Assembly (NCBI RefSeq): GCF_051020765.1
Contig: NW_027469354.1
Location: 1 to 64,000, forward strand
DNA: 64,000 nucleotides
Source: Lasioglossum baleicum
Taxonomy: Eukaryota > Arthropoda > Insecta > Hymenoptera > Halictidae
Reading direction: 5' to 3'
Position numbers and translations under genes: made by a program
In this document: piece after piece, positions 13,634-29,571 of the stretch
How the letters are laid out: every line of letters begins with the position of its first letter
Position numbering within the stretch: the stretch's first letter is position 1
The notes under the pieces: model-generated
Seen by the model: the letters and a program-made list of their open reading frames with translations, nothing else
Told to the model about the DNA's origin: nothing
Databases searched by the model: none

Positions 13634-16600
13634 CCTAACTCATATCCTACAACGCACAACGCACAACGCATAACGCATACCGCATAACGCATAACGCATA
13701 ACGCACAACGCACAACGCAAATCCATAACACATAACGCATAACGCATAACGCATAACGCATAACGCATAACGCATAACGCATAACGCATAACGCATAACG
13801 CATAACGCATAACGCATAACGCATAACGCATAACGCATAACGCATAACGCATAACGCATAACGCATAACGCATAACGCATAACGCATAACGCATAACGCA
13901 TAACGCATAACGCATAACGCATAACGCATAACGCATAACGCACAACGCACAACGCATAACGCAAACGCATAACGCATAACGTATAACGCACAACGCACAA
14001 CGCACAACGCACAACGCACAACGCACAACGCACAACGCATAACGCATAACGCATAACGCATAACGCATAACGCACAACGCACAACGCATAACGCAAACGC
14101 ATAACGCATAACGCATAACGTATAACGCACAACGCACAACGCACAACGCACAACGCACAACGCATAACGCATAACGCATAACGCACAACGCATAACGCAT
14201 ACCGCATAACGCATAACGCATAACGCACAACGCACAACGCAAATCCATAACACATAACGCATAACGCATAACGCATAACGCATAACGCATAACGCATAAC
14301 GCATAACGCATAACGCATAACGCATAACGCATAACGCATAACGCATAACGCATAACGCATAACGCATAACGCATAACGCATAACGCATAACGCATAACGC
14401 ATAACGCATAACGCATAACGCATAACGCATAACGCATAACGCATAACGCATAACGCATAACGCATAACGCATAACGCATAACGCACAACGCATAACGCAG
14501 AGCCCATAACACATAACGCATAACCCATAACGCATATCGCATAACTCATAACGCATAACGCACAACGCAGAGCCCATAACGCATAACGCATAACGCATAA
14601 CGCATAACGCATAACGCATAACGCATAACGCATAAGGCACAACGCATAACGCATAACGCATAACGCAAATCCATAACACATAACGCATAACGCATAACGC
14701 ATAACGCATAACACATAACGCATAACGCATAACGCATAACGCATAACGCATAACGCATAACGCATAACGCATAACGCATAACGCATAACGCATAACGCAT
14801 AACGCATAACGCATAACGCATAACGCATAACGCACAACGCACAACGCAAATCCATAACACATAACGCATAACGCATAACGCATAACGCATAACGCATAAC
14901 GCATAACGCACAACGCACAACGCAAATCCATAACACATAACGCATAACGCATAACGCATAACGCATAACGCATAACGCATAACGCATAACGCATAACGCA
15001 TAACGCATAACGCATAACGCATAACGCATAACGCATAACGCATAACGCATAACGCATAACGCATAACGCATAACGCATAACGCATAACGCATAACGCATA
15101 ACGCATAACGCATAACGCATAACGCATAACGCATAACGCATAACGCATAACGCATAACGCATAACGCATAACGCATAACGCAAACGCATAACGCATAACG
15201 CATAACGCACAACGCATAACGCAAACGCATAACGCACAACGCACAACGCACAACGCATAACGCATAACGCACAACGCACAACGCATAACGCATAACGCAT
15301 AACGCATAACGCATAACGCATAACGCATAAGGCACAACGCATAACGCATAACGCAAATCCATAACACATAACGCATAACGCACAACGCATAACGCATAAC
15401 GCATATCGCATAACGCATAACGCATAACGCATAACGCATAACGCATAACGCATAACGCATAACGCATAACGCATAACGCATAACGCATAACGCATAACGC
15501 ATAACGCATAACGCATAACGCATAACGCATAACGCATAACGCACAACGCACAACGCATAACGCAAACGCATAACGCATAACGTATAACGCACAACGCACA
15601 ACGCACAACGCACAACGCACAACGCACAACGCACAACGCATAACGCATAACGCATAACGCATAACGCATAACGCATAACGCATAACGCACAACGCACAAC
15701 GCATAACGCAAACGCATAACGCATAACGTATAACGCACAACGCACAACGCACAACGCACAACGCACAACGCATAACGCATAACGCATAACGCACAACGCA
15801 TAACGCATACCGCATAACGCATAACGCATAACGCACAACGCACAACGCAAATCCATAACACATAACGCATAACGCATAACGCATAACGCATAACGCATAA
15901 CGCATAACGCATAACGCATAACGCATAACGCATAACGCATAACGCATAACGCATAACGCATAACGCATAACGCATAACGCATAACGCATAACGCATAACG
16001 CATAACGCATAACGCATAACGCATAACGCATAACGCATAACGCATAACGCATAACGCATAACGCATAACGCATAACGCATAACGCATAACGCACAACGCA
16101 TAACGCAGAGCCCATAACACATAACGCATAACCCATAACGCATATCGCATAACTCATAACGCATAACGCAAAACGCAGAGCCCATAACGCATAACGCATA
16201 ACGCATAACGCATAACGCATAACGCATAACGCATAACGCATAAGGCACAACGCATAACGCATAACGCATAACGCAAATCCATAACACATAACGCATAACG
16301 CATAACGCATAACGCATAACACATAACGCATAACGCATAACGCATAACGCATAACGCATAACGCATAACGCATAACGCATAACGCATAACGCATAACGCA
16401 TAACGCATAACGCATAACGCATAACGCATAACGCATAACGCATAACGCATAACGCATAACGCATAACGCATAACGCATAACGCATAACGCATAACGCATA
16501 ACGCATAACGCATAACGCATAACGCATAACGCATAACGCATAACGCATAACGCATAACGCATAACGCATAACGCATAACGCATAACGCATAACGCATAAC

Positions 16601-16753
16601 GCATAACGCATAACGCATAACGCATAACGCACAACGCACAACGCAAATCCATAACACATAACGCATAACGCATAACGCATAACGCAAATCCATAACACAT
16701 AACGCATAACGCACAACGCATAACGCATAACGCATATCGCATAACGCATAACG
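13634..16753 (+). repeat. HOR 12 (3120 bp), two HORs fused by loss of an S-module
   Basis: The first half has T-blocks (TATAACG at 13982 and 14121), G-module 14498-14574, CAAATC clusters, an A-block from about 15182 and an E-tail ending at CATATCG near 15404. The S-module expected next is missing and pure CATAACG continues. The second half has T-blocks at 15583 and 15729, G-module 16106-16182 with an internal CAAAACG in place of CACAACG, and a CAAATC tail. Confidence 0.9.
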
Positions 16754-18529
16754 CCTAACTCATATCCTACAACGCACAACGCACAACGCATAACGCATAC
16801 CGCATAACGCATAACGCATAACGCACAACGCACAACGCAAATCCATAACACATAACGCATAACGCATAACGCATAACGCATAACGCATAACGCATAACGC
16901 ATAACGCATAACGCATAACGCATAACGCATAACGCATAACGCATAACGCATAACGCATAACGCATAACGCATAACGCATAACGCATAACGCATAACGCAT
17001 AACGCATAACGCATAACGCATAACGCATAACGCATAACGCATAACGCATAACGCATAACGCATAACGCATAACGCATAACGCATAACGCATAACGCATAA
17101 CGCACAACGCACAACGCATAACGCATAACGCATAACGCATAACGCATAACGCATAACGCATAACGCATAACGCATAACGCATAACGCAAACGCATAACGC
17201 ATAACGCATAACGCATAACGCATAACGCATAACGCATAACGCATAACGCATAACGCATAACGCATAACGCATAACGCAAACGCATAACGCATAACGCATA
17301 ACGCATAACGCATAACGCATAACGCATAACGCACAACGCACAACGCAAATCCATAACACATAACGCATAACGCATAACGCATATCGCATAACGCATAACG
17401 CATAACGCATAACGCATAACGCATAACGCATAACGCATAACGCATAACGCATAACGCATAACGCACAACGCACAACGCATAACGCAAACGCATAACGCAT
17501 AACGTATAACGCACAACGCACAACGCACAACGCACAACGCACAACGCATAACGCATAACGCATAACGCACAACGCATAACGCATACCGCATAACGCATAA
17601 CGCATAACGCACAACGCACAACGCAAATCCATAACACATAACGCATAACGCATAACGCATAACGCATAACGCATAACGCATAACGCATAACGCATAACGC
17701 ATAACGCATAACGCATAACGCATAACGCATAACGCATAACGCATAACGCATAACGCATAACGCATAACGCATAACGCATAACGCATAACGCATAACGCAT
17801 AACGCATAACGCATAACGCATAACGCATAACGCATAACGCATAACGCATAACGCATAACGCATAACGCACAACGCATAACGCAGAGCCCATAACACATAA
17901 CGCATAACCCATAACGCATATCGCATAACTCATAACGCATAACGCACAACGCAGAGCCCATAACGCATAACGCATAACGCATAACGCATAACGCATAACG
18001 CATAACGCATAACGCATAAGGCACAACGCATAACGCATAACGCATAACGCAAATCCATAACACATAACGCATAACGCATAACGCATAACGCATAACACAT
18101 AACGCATAACGCATAACGCATAACGCATAACGCATAACGCATAACGCATAACGCATAACGCATAACGCATAACGCATAACGCATAACGCATAACGCATAA
18201 CGCATAACGCATAACGCATAACGCATAACGCATAACGCATAACGCATAACGCATAACGCATAACGCATAACGCATAACGCATAACGCATAACGCATAACG
18301 CATAACGCATAACGCATAACGCATAACGCATAACGCATAACGCATAACGCATAACGCATAACGCATAACGCATAACGCATAACGCATAACGCATAACGCA
18401 TAACGCACAACGCACAACGCAAATCCATAACACATAACGCATAACGCATAACGCATAACGCAAATCCATAACACATAACGCATAACGCACAACGCATAAC
18501 GCATAACGCATATCGCATAACGCATAACG
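16754..18529 (+). repeat. HOR 13 (1776 bp)
   Basis: S-module, a long pure tract, CACAACG x2, two lone CAAACG units, a CAAATC cluster, CATATCG near 17381, then one T-block (TATAACG at 17505), CATACCG, CAAATC, G-module 17882-17958, CATAAGG, CATAACA and CAAATC tail. The CATATCG at 17381 without a following S-module looks like another erased HOR junction. Confidence 0.87.
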
Positions 18530-19922
18530 CCTAACTCATATCCTACAACGCACAACGCACAACGCATAACGCATACCGCATAACGCATAACGCATAACGC
18601 ACAACGCACAACGCAAATCCATAACACATAACGCATAACGCATAACGCATAACGCATAACGCATAACGCATAACGCATAACGCATAACGCATAACGCATA
18701 ACGCATAACGCATAACGCATAACGCATAACGCATAACGCATAACGCATAACGCATAACGCATAACGCATAACGCATAACGCATAACGCATAACGCATAAC
18801 GCATAACGCATAACGCATAACGCATAACGCATAACGCATAACGCATAACGCATAACGCATAACGCATAACGCATAACGCACAACGCACAACGCATAACGC
18901 ATAACGCATAACGCATAACGCATAACGCATAACGCATAACGCATAACGCATAACGCATAACGCATAACGCATAACGCATAACGCATAACGCATAACGCAT
19001 AACGCATAACGCATAACGCATAACGCATAACGCATAACGCATAACGCATAACGCATAACGCAAACGCATAACGCATAACGCATAACGCACAACGCATAAC
19101 GCAAACGCATAACGCACAACGCACAACGCACAACGCAAAACGCATAACGCACAACGCACAACGCATAACGCATAACGCATAACGCATAACGCATAACGCA
19201 TAACGCATAACGCATAACGCATAACGCATAACGCACAACGCACAACGCAAATCCATAACACATAACGCATAACGCATAACGCATATCGCATAACGCATAA
19301 CGCATAACGCATAACGCATAACGCATAACGCATAACGCATAACGCATAACGCATAACGCATAACGCATAACGCATAACGCATAACGCATAACGCATAACG
19401 CATAACGCATAACGCATAACGCATAACGCATAACGCATAACGCATAACGCATAACGCATAACGCATAACGCATAACGCATAACGCATAACGCAAACGCAT
19501 AACGCATAACGCATAACGCACAACGCATAACGCAAACGCATAACGCACAACGCACAACGCACAACGCAAAACGCATAACGCACAACGCACAACGCATAAC
19601 GCATAACGCATAACGCATAACGCATAACGCATAACGCATAACGCATAACGCATAACGCATAACGCATAACGCATAACGCATAACGCAAACGCATAACGCA
19701 TAACGCATAACGCACAACGCATAACGCAGAGCCCATAACACATAACGCATAACCCATAACGCATATCGCATAACTCATAACGCATAACGCACAACGCAGA
19801 GCCCATAACGCATAACGCATAACGCATAACGCATAACGCATAACGCATAACGCATAACGCATAACGCATAACGCATAACGCACAACGCATAACGCATAAC
19901 GCATATCGCATAACGCATAACG
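18530..19922 (+). repeat. HOR 14 (1393 bp)
   Basis: S-module, pure tract, two successive A-block-like segments each containing CAAAACG (19136 and 19564), a CATATCG near 19284 between them, then CAAACG and G-module 19727-19803 with the short class C tail. The paired CAAAACG segments, about 428 bp apart, indicate a local tandem duplication. Confidence 0.88.
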
Positions 19923-21435
19923 CCTAACTCATATCCTACAACGCACAACGCACAACGCATAACGCATACCGCATAACGCATAACGCATAACGCACAACGC
20001 ACAACGCAAATCCATAACACATAACGCATAACGCATAACGCATAACGCATAACGCATAACGCATAACGCATAACGCATAACGCATAACGCATAACGCATA
20101 ACGCATAACGCATAACGCATAACGCATAACGCATAACGCATAACGCATAACGCATAACGCATAACGCATAACGCATAACGCATAACGCATAACGCATAAC
20201 GCATAACGCATAACGCATAACGCATAACGCATAACGCATAACGCATAACGCATAACGCATAACGCATAACGCATAACGCATAACGCATAACGCATAACGC
20301 ATAACGCATAACGCATAACGCATAACGCATAACGCATAACGCATAACGCATAACGCACAACGCACAACGCACAACGCACAACGCATAACGCATACCGCAT
20401 AACGCATAACGCATAACGCATAACGCATAACGCATAACGCATAACGCATAACGCATAACGCACAACGCACAACGCACAACGCACAACGCACAACGCATAA
20501 CGCATAACGCATAACGCATAACGCATAACGCACAACGCATAACGCAGAGCCCATAACACATAACGCATAACCCATAACGCATATCGCATAACTCATAACG
20601 CATAACGCACAACGCAGAGCCCATAACGCATAACGCATAACGCATAACGCATAACGCATAACGCATAACGCATAACGCATAACGCATAACGCATAACGCA
20701 TAACGCATAACGCATAACGCATAAGGCACAACGCATAACGCATAACGCATAACGCATAACGCATAACGCATAACGCATAACGCATAACGCATAACTCATA
20801 ACGCATAACGCATAACGCATAACGCATAACGCATAACGCATAACGCATAACGCATAACGCATAACGCATAACGCAAACGCATAACGCATAACGCATAACG
20901 CATAACGCATAACGCATAACGCATAACGCACAACGCACAACGCAAATCCATAACACATAACGCATAACGCATAACGCATAACGCATAACGCATAACGCAT
21001 AACGCATAACGCATAACGCATAACGCATAACGCATAACGCATAACGCATAACGCATAACGCATAACGCATAACGCATAACGCATAACGCATAACGCATAA
21101 CGCATAACGCATAACGCATAACGCATAACGCATAACGCATAACGCATAACGCATAACGCATAACGCATAACGCATAACGCATAACGCATAACGCAAACGC
21201 ATAACGCATAACGCATAACGCACAACGCATAACGCAAACGCATAACGCACAACGCACAACGCACAACGCATAACGCATAACGCACAACGCACAACGCATA
21301 ACGCATAACGCATAACGCATAACGCATAACGCATAACGCATAAGGCACAACGCATAACGCATAACGCAAATCCATAACACATAACGCATAACGCACAACG
21401 CATAACGCATAACGCATATCGCATAACGCATAACG
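19923..21435 (+). repeat. HOR 15 (1513 bp), class A
   Basis: S-module, pure tract, K-block 20356-20544, G-module 20545-20621, CATAAGG, CATAACT near 20792, CAAACG, CAAATC cluster, pure tract, A-block, E-tail. It is one heptamer shorter than HOR 5 and has the same order. Confidence 0.92.
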
Positions 21436-22820
21436 CCTAACTCATATCCTACAACGCACAACGCACAACGCATAACGCATACCGCATAACGCATAACGCA
21501 TAACGCACAACGCACAACGCAAATCCATAACACATAACGCATAACGCATAACGCATAACGCATAACGCATAACGCATAACGCATAACGCATAACGCATAA
21601 CGCATAACGCATAACGCATAACGCATAACGCATAACGCATAACGCATAACGCATAACGCATAACGCATAACGCATAACGCATAACGCATAACGCATAACG
21701 CATAACGCATAACGCACAACGCACAACGCATAACGCAAACGCATAACGCATAACGTATAACGCACAACGCACAACGCACAACGCACAACGCACAACGCAC
21801 AACGCACAACGCATAACGCATAACGCATAACGCATAACGCATAACGCATAACGCATAACGCACAACGCACAACGCATAACGCAAACGCATAACGCATAAC
21901 GCATAACGTATAACGCACAACGCACAACGCACAACGCACAACGCACAACGCATAACGCATAACGCATAACGCATAACGCACAACGCATAACGCATACCGC
22001 ATAACGCATAACGCATAACGCACAACGCACAACGCAAATCCATAACACATAACGCATAACGCATAACGCATAACGCATAACGCATAACGCATAACGCATA
22101 ACGCATAACGCATAACGCATAACGCATAACGCATAACGCATAACGCATAACGCATAACGCATAACGCATAACGCATAACGCATAACGCATAACGCATAAC
22201 GCATAACGCATAACGCATAACGCATAACGCATAACGCATAACGCATAACGCATAACGCATAACGCATAACGCACAACGCATAACGCAGAGCCCATAACAC
22301 ATAACGCATAACCCATAACGCATATCGCATAACTCATAACGCATAACGCACAACGCAGAGCCCATAACGCATAACGCATAACGCATAACGCATAACGCAT
22401 AACGCATAACGCATAACGCATAAGGCACAACGCATAACGCATAACGCATAACGCAAATCCATAACACATAACGCATAACGCATAACGCATAACGCATAAC
22501 ACATAACGCATAACGCATAACGCATAACGCATAACGCATAACGCATAACGCATAACGCATAACGCATAACGCATAACGCATAACGCATAACGCATAACGC
22601 ATAACGCATAACGCACAACGCACAACGCAAATCCATAACACATAACGCATAACGCATAACGCATAACGCATAACGCATAACGCATAACGCACAACGCACA
22701 ACGCAAATCCATAACACATAACGCATAACGCATAACGCATAACGCATAACGCAAATCCATAACACATAACGCATAACGCACAACGCATAACGCATAACGC
22801 ATATCGCATAACGCATAACG
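21436..22820 (+). repeat. HOR 16 (1385 bp), class T
   Basis: S-module, two T-blocks (TATAACG at 21756 and 21909, 153 bp apart as in HOR 9), CATACCG, CAAATC, G-module 22286-22362, CATAAGG, CATAACA near 22498, three CAAATC clusters and tail. Confidence 0.92.
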
Positions 22821-23700
22821 CCTAACTCATATCCTACAACGCACAACGCACAACGCATAACGCATACCGCATAACGCATAACGCATAACGCATAACGCAC
22901 AACGCACAACGCAAATCCATAACACATAACGCATAACGCATAACGCATAACGCATAACGCATAACGCATAACGCATAACGCATAACGCATAACGCATAAC
23001 GCATAACGCATAACGCATAACGCATAACGCATAACGCATAACGCATAACGCATAACGCATAACGCATAACGCATAACGCATAACGCATAACGCATAACGC
23101 ATAACGCATAACGCATAACGCATAACGCATAACGCATAACGCATAACGCATAACGCATAACGCATAACGCATAACGCATAACGCATAACGCATAACGCAT
23201 AACGCATAACGCATAACGCATAACGCATAACGCATAACGCATAACGCATAACGCATAACGCATAACGCATAACGCATAACGCATAACGCATAACGCATAA
23301 CGCATAACGCATAACGCATAACGCATAACGCATAACGCATAACGCATAACGCATAACGCATAACGCATAACGCATAACGCATAACGCATAACGCATAACG
23401 CATAACGCATAACGCATAACGCATAACGCATAACGCATAACGCATAACGCATAACGCAAACGCATAACGCATAACGCATAACGCACAACGCATAACGCAG
23501 AGCCCATAACACATAACGCATAACCCATAACGCATATCGCATAACTCATAACGCATAACGCACAACGCAGAGCCCATAACGCATAACGCATAACGCATAA
23601 CGCATAACGCATAACGCATAACGCATAACGCATAACGCATAACGCATAACGCATAACGCACAACGCATAACGCATAACGCATATCGCATAACGCATAACG
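22821..23700 (+). repeat. HOR 17 (880 bp), class C
   Basis: S-module with four CATAACG, a 76-unit pure tract (22925-23456), CAAACG, G-module 23498-23574, short tail. It is the longest of the four class C copies, and the extra length is all in the pure tract. Confidence 0.93.
22925..23456 (+). repeat. Longest pure CATAACG tract noted: 76 units
   Basis: 532 bp without a single variant base. Comparable tracts are 3480-3997 (74 units), 7070-7566 and 11394-11890 (71 each), 55679-56168 (70), 57338-57806 (67) and 53882-54301 (60). Confidence 0.93.
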
Positions 23701-25206
23701 CCTAACTCATATCCTACAACGCACAACGCACAACGCATAACGCATACCGCATAACGCATAACGCATAACGCACAACGCACAACGCAAATCCATAACACAT
23801 AACGCATAACGCATAACGCATAACGCATAACGCATAACGCATAACGCATAACGCATAACGCATAACGCATAACGCATAACGCATAACGCATAACGCATAA
23901 CGCATAACGCATAACGCATAACGCATAACGCATAACGCATAACGCATAACGCATAACGCATAACGCATAACGCATAACGCATAACGCATAACGCATAACG
24001 CATAACGCATAACGCATAACGCATAACGCATAACGCATAACGCATAACGCATAACGCATAACGCATAACGCATAACGCATAACGCATAACGCATAACGCA
24101 TAACGCATAACGCATAACGCACAACGCACAACGCACAACGCACAACGCATAACGCATACCGCATAACGCATAACGCATAACGCATAACGCATAACGCATA
24201 ACGCATAACGCATAACGCATAACGCACAACGCACAACGCACAACGCACAACGCACAACGCATAACGCATAACGCATAACGCATAACGCATAACGCACAAC
24301 GCATAACGCAGAGCCCATAACACATAACGCATAACCCATAACGCATATCGCATAACTCATAACGCATAACGCACAACGCAGAGCCCATAACGCATAACGC
24401 ATAACGCATAACGCATAACGCATAACGCATAACGCATAACGCATAACGCATAACGCATAACGCATAACGCATAACGCATAAGGCACAACGCATAACGCAT
24501 AACGCATAACGCATAACGCATAACGCATAACGCATAACGCATAACTCATAACGCATAACGCATAACGCATAACGCATAACGCATAACGCATAACGCATAA
24601 CGCATAACGCATAACGCATAACGCAAACGCATAACGCATAACGCATAACGCATAACGCATAACGCATAACGCATAACGCATAACGCACAACGCACAACGC
24701 AAATCCATAACACATAACGCATAACGCATAACGCATAACGCATAACGCATAACGCATAACGCATAACGCATAACGCATAACGCATAACGCATAACGCATA
24801 ACGCATAACGCATAACGCATAACGCATAACGCATAACGCATAACGCATAACGCATAACGCATAACGCATAACGCATAACGCATAACGCATAACGCATAAC
24901 GCATAACGCATAACGCATAACGCATAACGCATAACGCATAACGCATAACGCATAACGCATAACGCAAACGCATAACGCATAACGCATAACGCACAACGCA
25001 TAACGCAAACGCATAACGCACAACGCACAACGCACAACGCATAACGCATAACGCACAACGCACAACGCATAACGCATAACGCATAACGCATAACGCATAA
25101 CGCATAACGCATAAGGCACAACGCATAACGCATAACGCAAATCCATAACACATAACGCATAACGCACAACGCATAACGCATAACGCATATCGCATAACGC
25201 ATAACG
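23701..25206 (+). repeat. HOR 18 (1506 bp), class A
   Basis: S-module, pure tract, K-block 24120-24308, G-module 24309-24385, CATAAGG near 24477, CATAACT near 24542, CAAACG, CAAATC cluster, pure tract, A-block near 24963 and E-tail. It follows a T-C pair, as HORs 8 and 11 do. Confidence 0.92.
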
Positions 25207-27009
25207 CCTAACTCATATCCTACAACGCACAACGCACAACGCATAACGCATACCGCATAACGCATAACGCATAACGCACAACGCACAACGCAAATCCATA
25301 ACACATAACGCATAACGCATAACGCATAACGCATAACGCATAACGCATAACGCATAACGCATAACGCATAACGCATAACGCATAACGCATAACGCATAAC
25401 GCATAACGCATAACGCATAACGCATAACGCATAACGCATAACGCATAACGCATAACGCATAACGCATAACGCATAACGCATAACGCATAACGCATAACGC
25501 ATAACGCACAACGCACAACGCATAACGCAAACGCATAACGCATAACGTATAACGCACAACGCACAACGCACAACGCACAACGCACAACGCACAACGCACA
25601 ACGCATAACGCATAACGCATAACGCATAACGCATAACGCATAACGCACAACGCACAACGCATAACGCAAACGCATAACGCATAACGCATAACGTATAACG
25701 CACAACGCACAACGCACAACGCACAACGCACAACGCATAACGCATAACGCATAACGCACAACGCATAACGCATACCGCATAACGCATAACGCATAACGCA
25801 CAACGCACAACGCAAATCCATAACACATAACGCATAACGCATAACGCATAACGCATAACGCATAACGCATAACGCATAACGCATAACGCATAACGCATAA
25901 CGCATAACGCATAACGCATAACGCATAACGCATAACGCATAACGCATAACGCATAACGCATAACGCATAACGCATAACGCATAACGCATAACGCATAACG
26001 CATAACGCATAACGCATAACGCATAACGCATAACGCATAACGCATAACGCATAACGCATAACGCACAACGCATAACGCAGAGCCCATAACACATAACGCA
26101 TAACCCATAACGCATATCGCATAACTCATAACGCATAACGCACAACGCAGAGCCCATAACGCATAACGCATAACGCATAACGCATAACGCATAACGCATA
26201 ACGCATAACGCATAAGGCACAACGCATAACGCATAACGCATAACGCAAATCCATAACACATAACGCATAACGCATAACGCATAACGCATAACACATAACG
26301 CATAACGCATAACGCATAACGCATAACGCATAACGCATAACGCATAACGCATAACGCATAACGCATAACGCATAACGCATAACGCATAACGCATAACGCA
26401 TAACGCACAACGCACAACGCAAATCCATAACACATAACGCATAACGCATAACGCATAACGCATAACGCATAACGCATAACGCACAACGCACAACGCAAAT
26501 CCATAACACATAACGCATAACGCATAACGCATAACGCATAACGCATAACGCATAACGCATAACGCATAACGCATAACGCATAACGCATAACGCATAACGC
26601 ATAACGCATAACGCATAACGCATAACGCATAACGCATAACGCATAACGCATAACGCATAACGCATAACGCATAACGCATAACGCATAACGCATAACGCAT
26701 AACGCATAACGCATAACGCATAACGCATAACGCATAACGCATAACGCATAACGCATAACGCATAACGCAAACGCATAACGCATAACGCATAACGCACAAC
26801 GCATAACGCAAACGCATAACGCACAACGCACAACGCACAACGCATAACGCATAACGCACAACGCACAACGCATAACGCATAACGCATAACGCATAACGCA
26901 TAACGCATAACGCATAAGGCACAACGCATAACGCATAACGCAAATCCATAACACATAACGCATAACGCACAACGCATAACGCATAACGCATATCGCATAA
27001 CGCATAACG
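25207..27009 (+). repeat. HOR 19 (1803 bp), class T joined to an A-block end
   Basis: S-module, T-blocks (TATAACG at 25548 and 25694), CATACCG, CAAATC, G-module 26078-26154, CATAAGG, CATAACA, two CAAATC clusters, a long pure tract, A-block near 26768 and E-tail. The second half matches the end of a class A HOR and the first half half of HOR 12, so it is a recombinant layout. Confidence 0.9.
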
Positions 27010-28472
27010 CCTAACTCATATCCTACAACGCACAACGCACAACGCATAACGCATACCGCATAACGCATAACGCATAACGCACAACGCACAACGCAAATCC
27101 ATAACACATAACGCATAACGCATAACGCATAACGCATAACGCATAACGCATAACGCATAACGCATAACGCATAACGCATAACGCATAACGCATAACGCAT
27201 AACGCATAACGCATAACGCATAACGCATAACGCATAACGCATAACGCATAACGCATAACGCATAACGCATAACGCATAACGCACAACGCACAACGCATAA
27301 CGCAAACGCATAACGCATAACGTATAACGCACAACGCACAACGCACAACGCACAACGCACAACGCACAACGCACAACGCATAACGCATAACGCATAACGC
27401 ATAACGCATAACGCATAACGCATAACGCACAACGCACAACGCATAACGCAAACGCATAACGCATAACGTATAACGCACAACGCACAACGCACAACGCACA
27501 ACGCACAACGCATAACGCATAACGCATAACGCACAACGCATAACGCATACCGCATAACGCATAACGCATAACGCACAACGCACAACGCAAATCCATAACA
27601 CATAACGCATAACGCATAACGCATAACGCATAACGCATAACGCATAACGCATAACGCATAACGCATAACGCATAACGCATAACGCATAACGCATAACGCA
27701 TAACGCATAACGCATAACGCATAACGCATAACGCATAACGCATAACGCATAACGCATAACGCATAACGCATAACGCATAACGCATAACGCATAACGCATA
27801 ACGCATAACGCATAACGCATAACGCATAACGCACAACGCATAACGCAGAGCCCATAACACATAACGCATAACCCATAACGCATATCGCATAACTCATAAC
27901 GCATAACGCACAACGCAGAGCCCATAACGCATAACGCATAACGCATAACGCATAACGCATAACGCATAACGCATAAGGCACAACGCATAACGCATAACGC
28001 ATAACGCAAATCCATAACACATAACGCATAACGCATAACGCATAACGCATAACACATAACGCATAACGCATAACGCATAACGCATAACGCATAACGCATA
28101 ACGCATAACGCATAACGCATAACGCATAACGCATAACGCATAACGCATAACGCATAACGCATAACGCATAACGCATAACGCATAACGCATAACGCATAAC
28201 GCATAACGCATAACGCATAACGCATAACGCATAACGCATAACGCATAACGCATAACGCATAACGCATAACGCATAACGCATAACGCATAACGCATAACGC
28301 ATAACGCATAACGCATAACGCATAACGCATAACGCATAACGCATAACGCACAACGCACAACGCAAATCCATAACACATAACGCATAACGCATAACGCATA
28401 ACGCAAATCCATAACACATAACGCATAACGCACAACGCATAACGCATAACGCATATCGCATAACGCATAACG
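27010..28472 (+). repeat. HOR 20 (1463 bp), class T
   Basis: S-module, T-blocks (TATAACG at 27323 and 27469), CATACCG, CAAATC, G-module 27846-27922, CATAAGG, CATAACA near 28050, then a long pure tract and two CAAATC/CATAACA clusters in the tail. Confidence 0.9.
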
Positions 28473-29571
28473 CCTAACTCATATCCTACAACGCACAACG
28501 CACAACGCATAACGCATACCGCATAACGCATAACGCATAACGCACAACGCACAACGCAAATCCATAACACATAACGCATAACGCATAACGCATAACGCAT
28601 AACGCATAACGCATAACGCAGAACGCATAACGCATAACGCATAACGCATAACGCATAACGCATAACGCATAACGCATAACGCATAACGCATAACGCATAA
28701 CGCATAACGCATAACGCATAACGCATAACGCATAACGCATAACGCATAACGCATAACGCATAACGCATAACGCATAACGCATAACGCATAACGCATAACG
28801 CATAACGCATAACGCATAACGCATAACGCACAACGCACAACGCATAACGCATAACGCATAACGCATAACGCATAACGCATAACGCATAACGCATAACGCA
28901 TAACGCATAACGCAAACGCATAACGCATAACGCATAACGCATAACGCATAACGCATAACGCATAACGCATAACGCATAACGCATAACGCATAACGCATAA
29001 CGCAAACGCATAACGCATAACGCATAACGCATAACGCATAACGCATAACGCATAACGCATAACGCACAACGCACAACGCAAATCCATAACACATAACGCA
29101 TAACGCATAACGCATATCGCATAACGCATAACGCATAACGCATAACGCATAACGCATAACGCATAACGCATAACGCATAACGCATAACGCATAACGCATA
29201 ACGCATAACGCATAACGCATAACGCATAACGCATAACGCATAACGCATAACGCATAACGCATAACGCATAACGCATAACGCATAACGCATAACGCATAAC
29301 GCATAACGCATAACGCATAACGCATAACGCAAACGCATAACGCATAACGCATAACGCACAACGCATAACGCAAACGCATAACGCACAACGCACAACGCAC
29401 AACGCAAAACGCATAACGCACAACGCACAACGCATAACGCATAACGCATAACGCATAACGCATAACGCATAACGCATAAGGCACAACGCATAACGCATAA
29501 CGCAAATCCATAACACATAACGCATAACGCACAACGCATAACGCATAACGCATATCGCATAACGCATAACG
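28473..29571 (+). repeat. HOR 21 (1099 bp), no G-module
   Basis: S-module, a private CAGAACG at 28619, pure tract, CACAACG x2, two lone CAAACG units, CAAATC cluster, CATATCG near 29114, CAAACG, CAAAACG near 29405, CATAAGG and E-tail. Its middle resembles HOR 13 and its end resembles HOR 14. Confidence 0.88.

Noticed and set aside
11980..19911. Very long minus-strand ORFs (up to 2,643 codons) as genes
   Set aside because: They consist only of the MRYALCV repeat with changes set by variant units, occur in all three minus frames at once, and stop only where CTA, TCA or TTA variants fall. No domain or codon signal is present.
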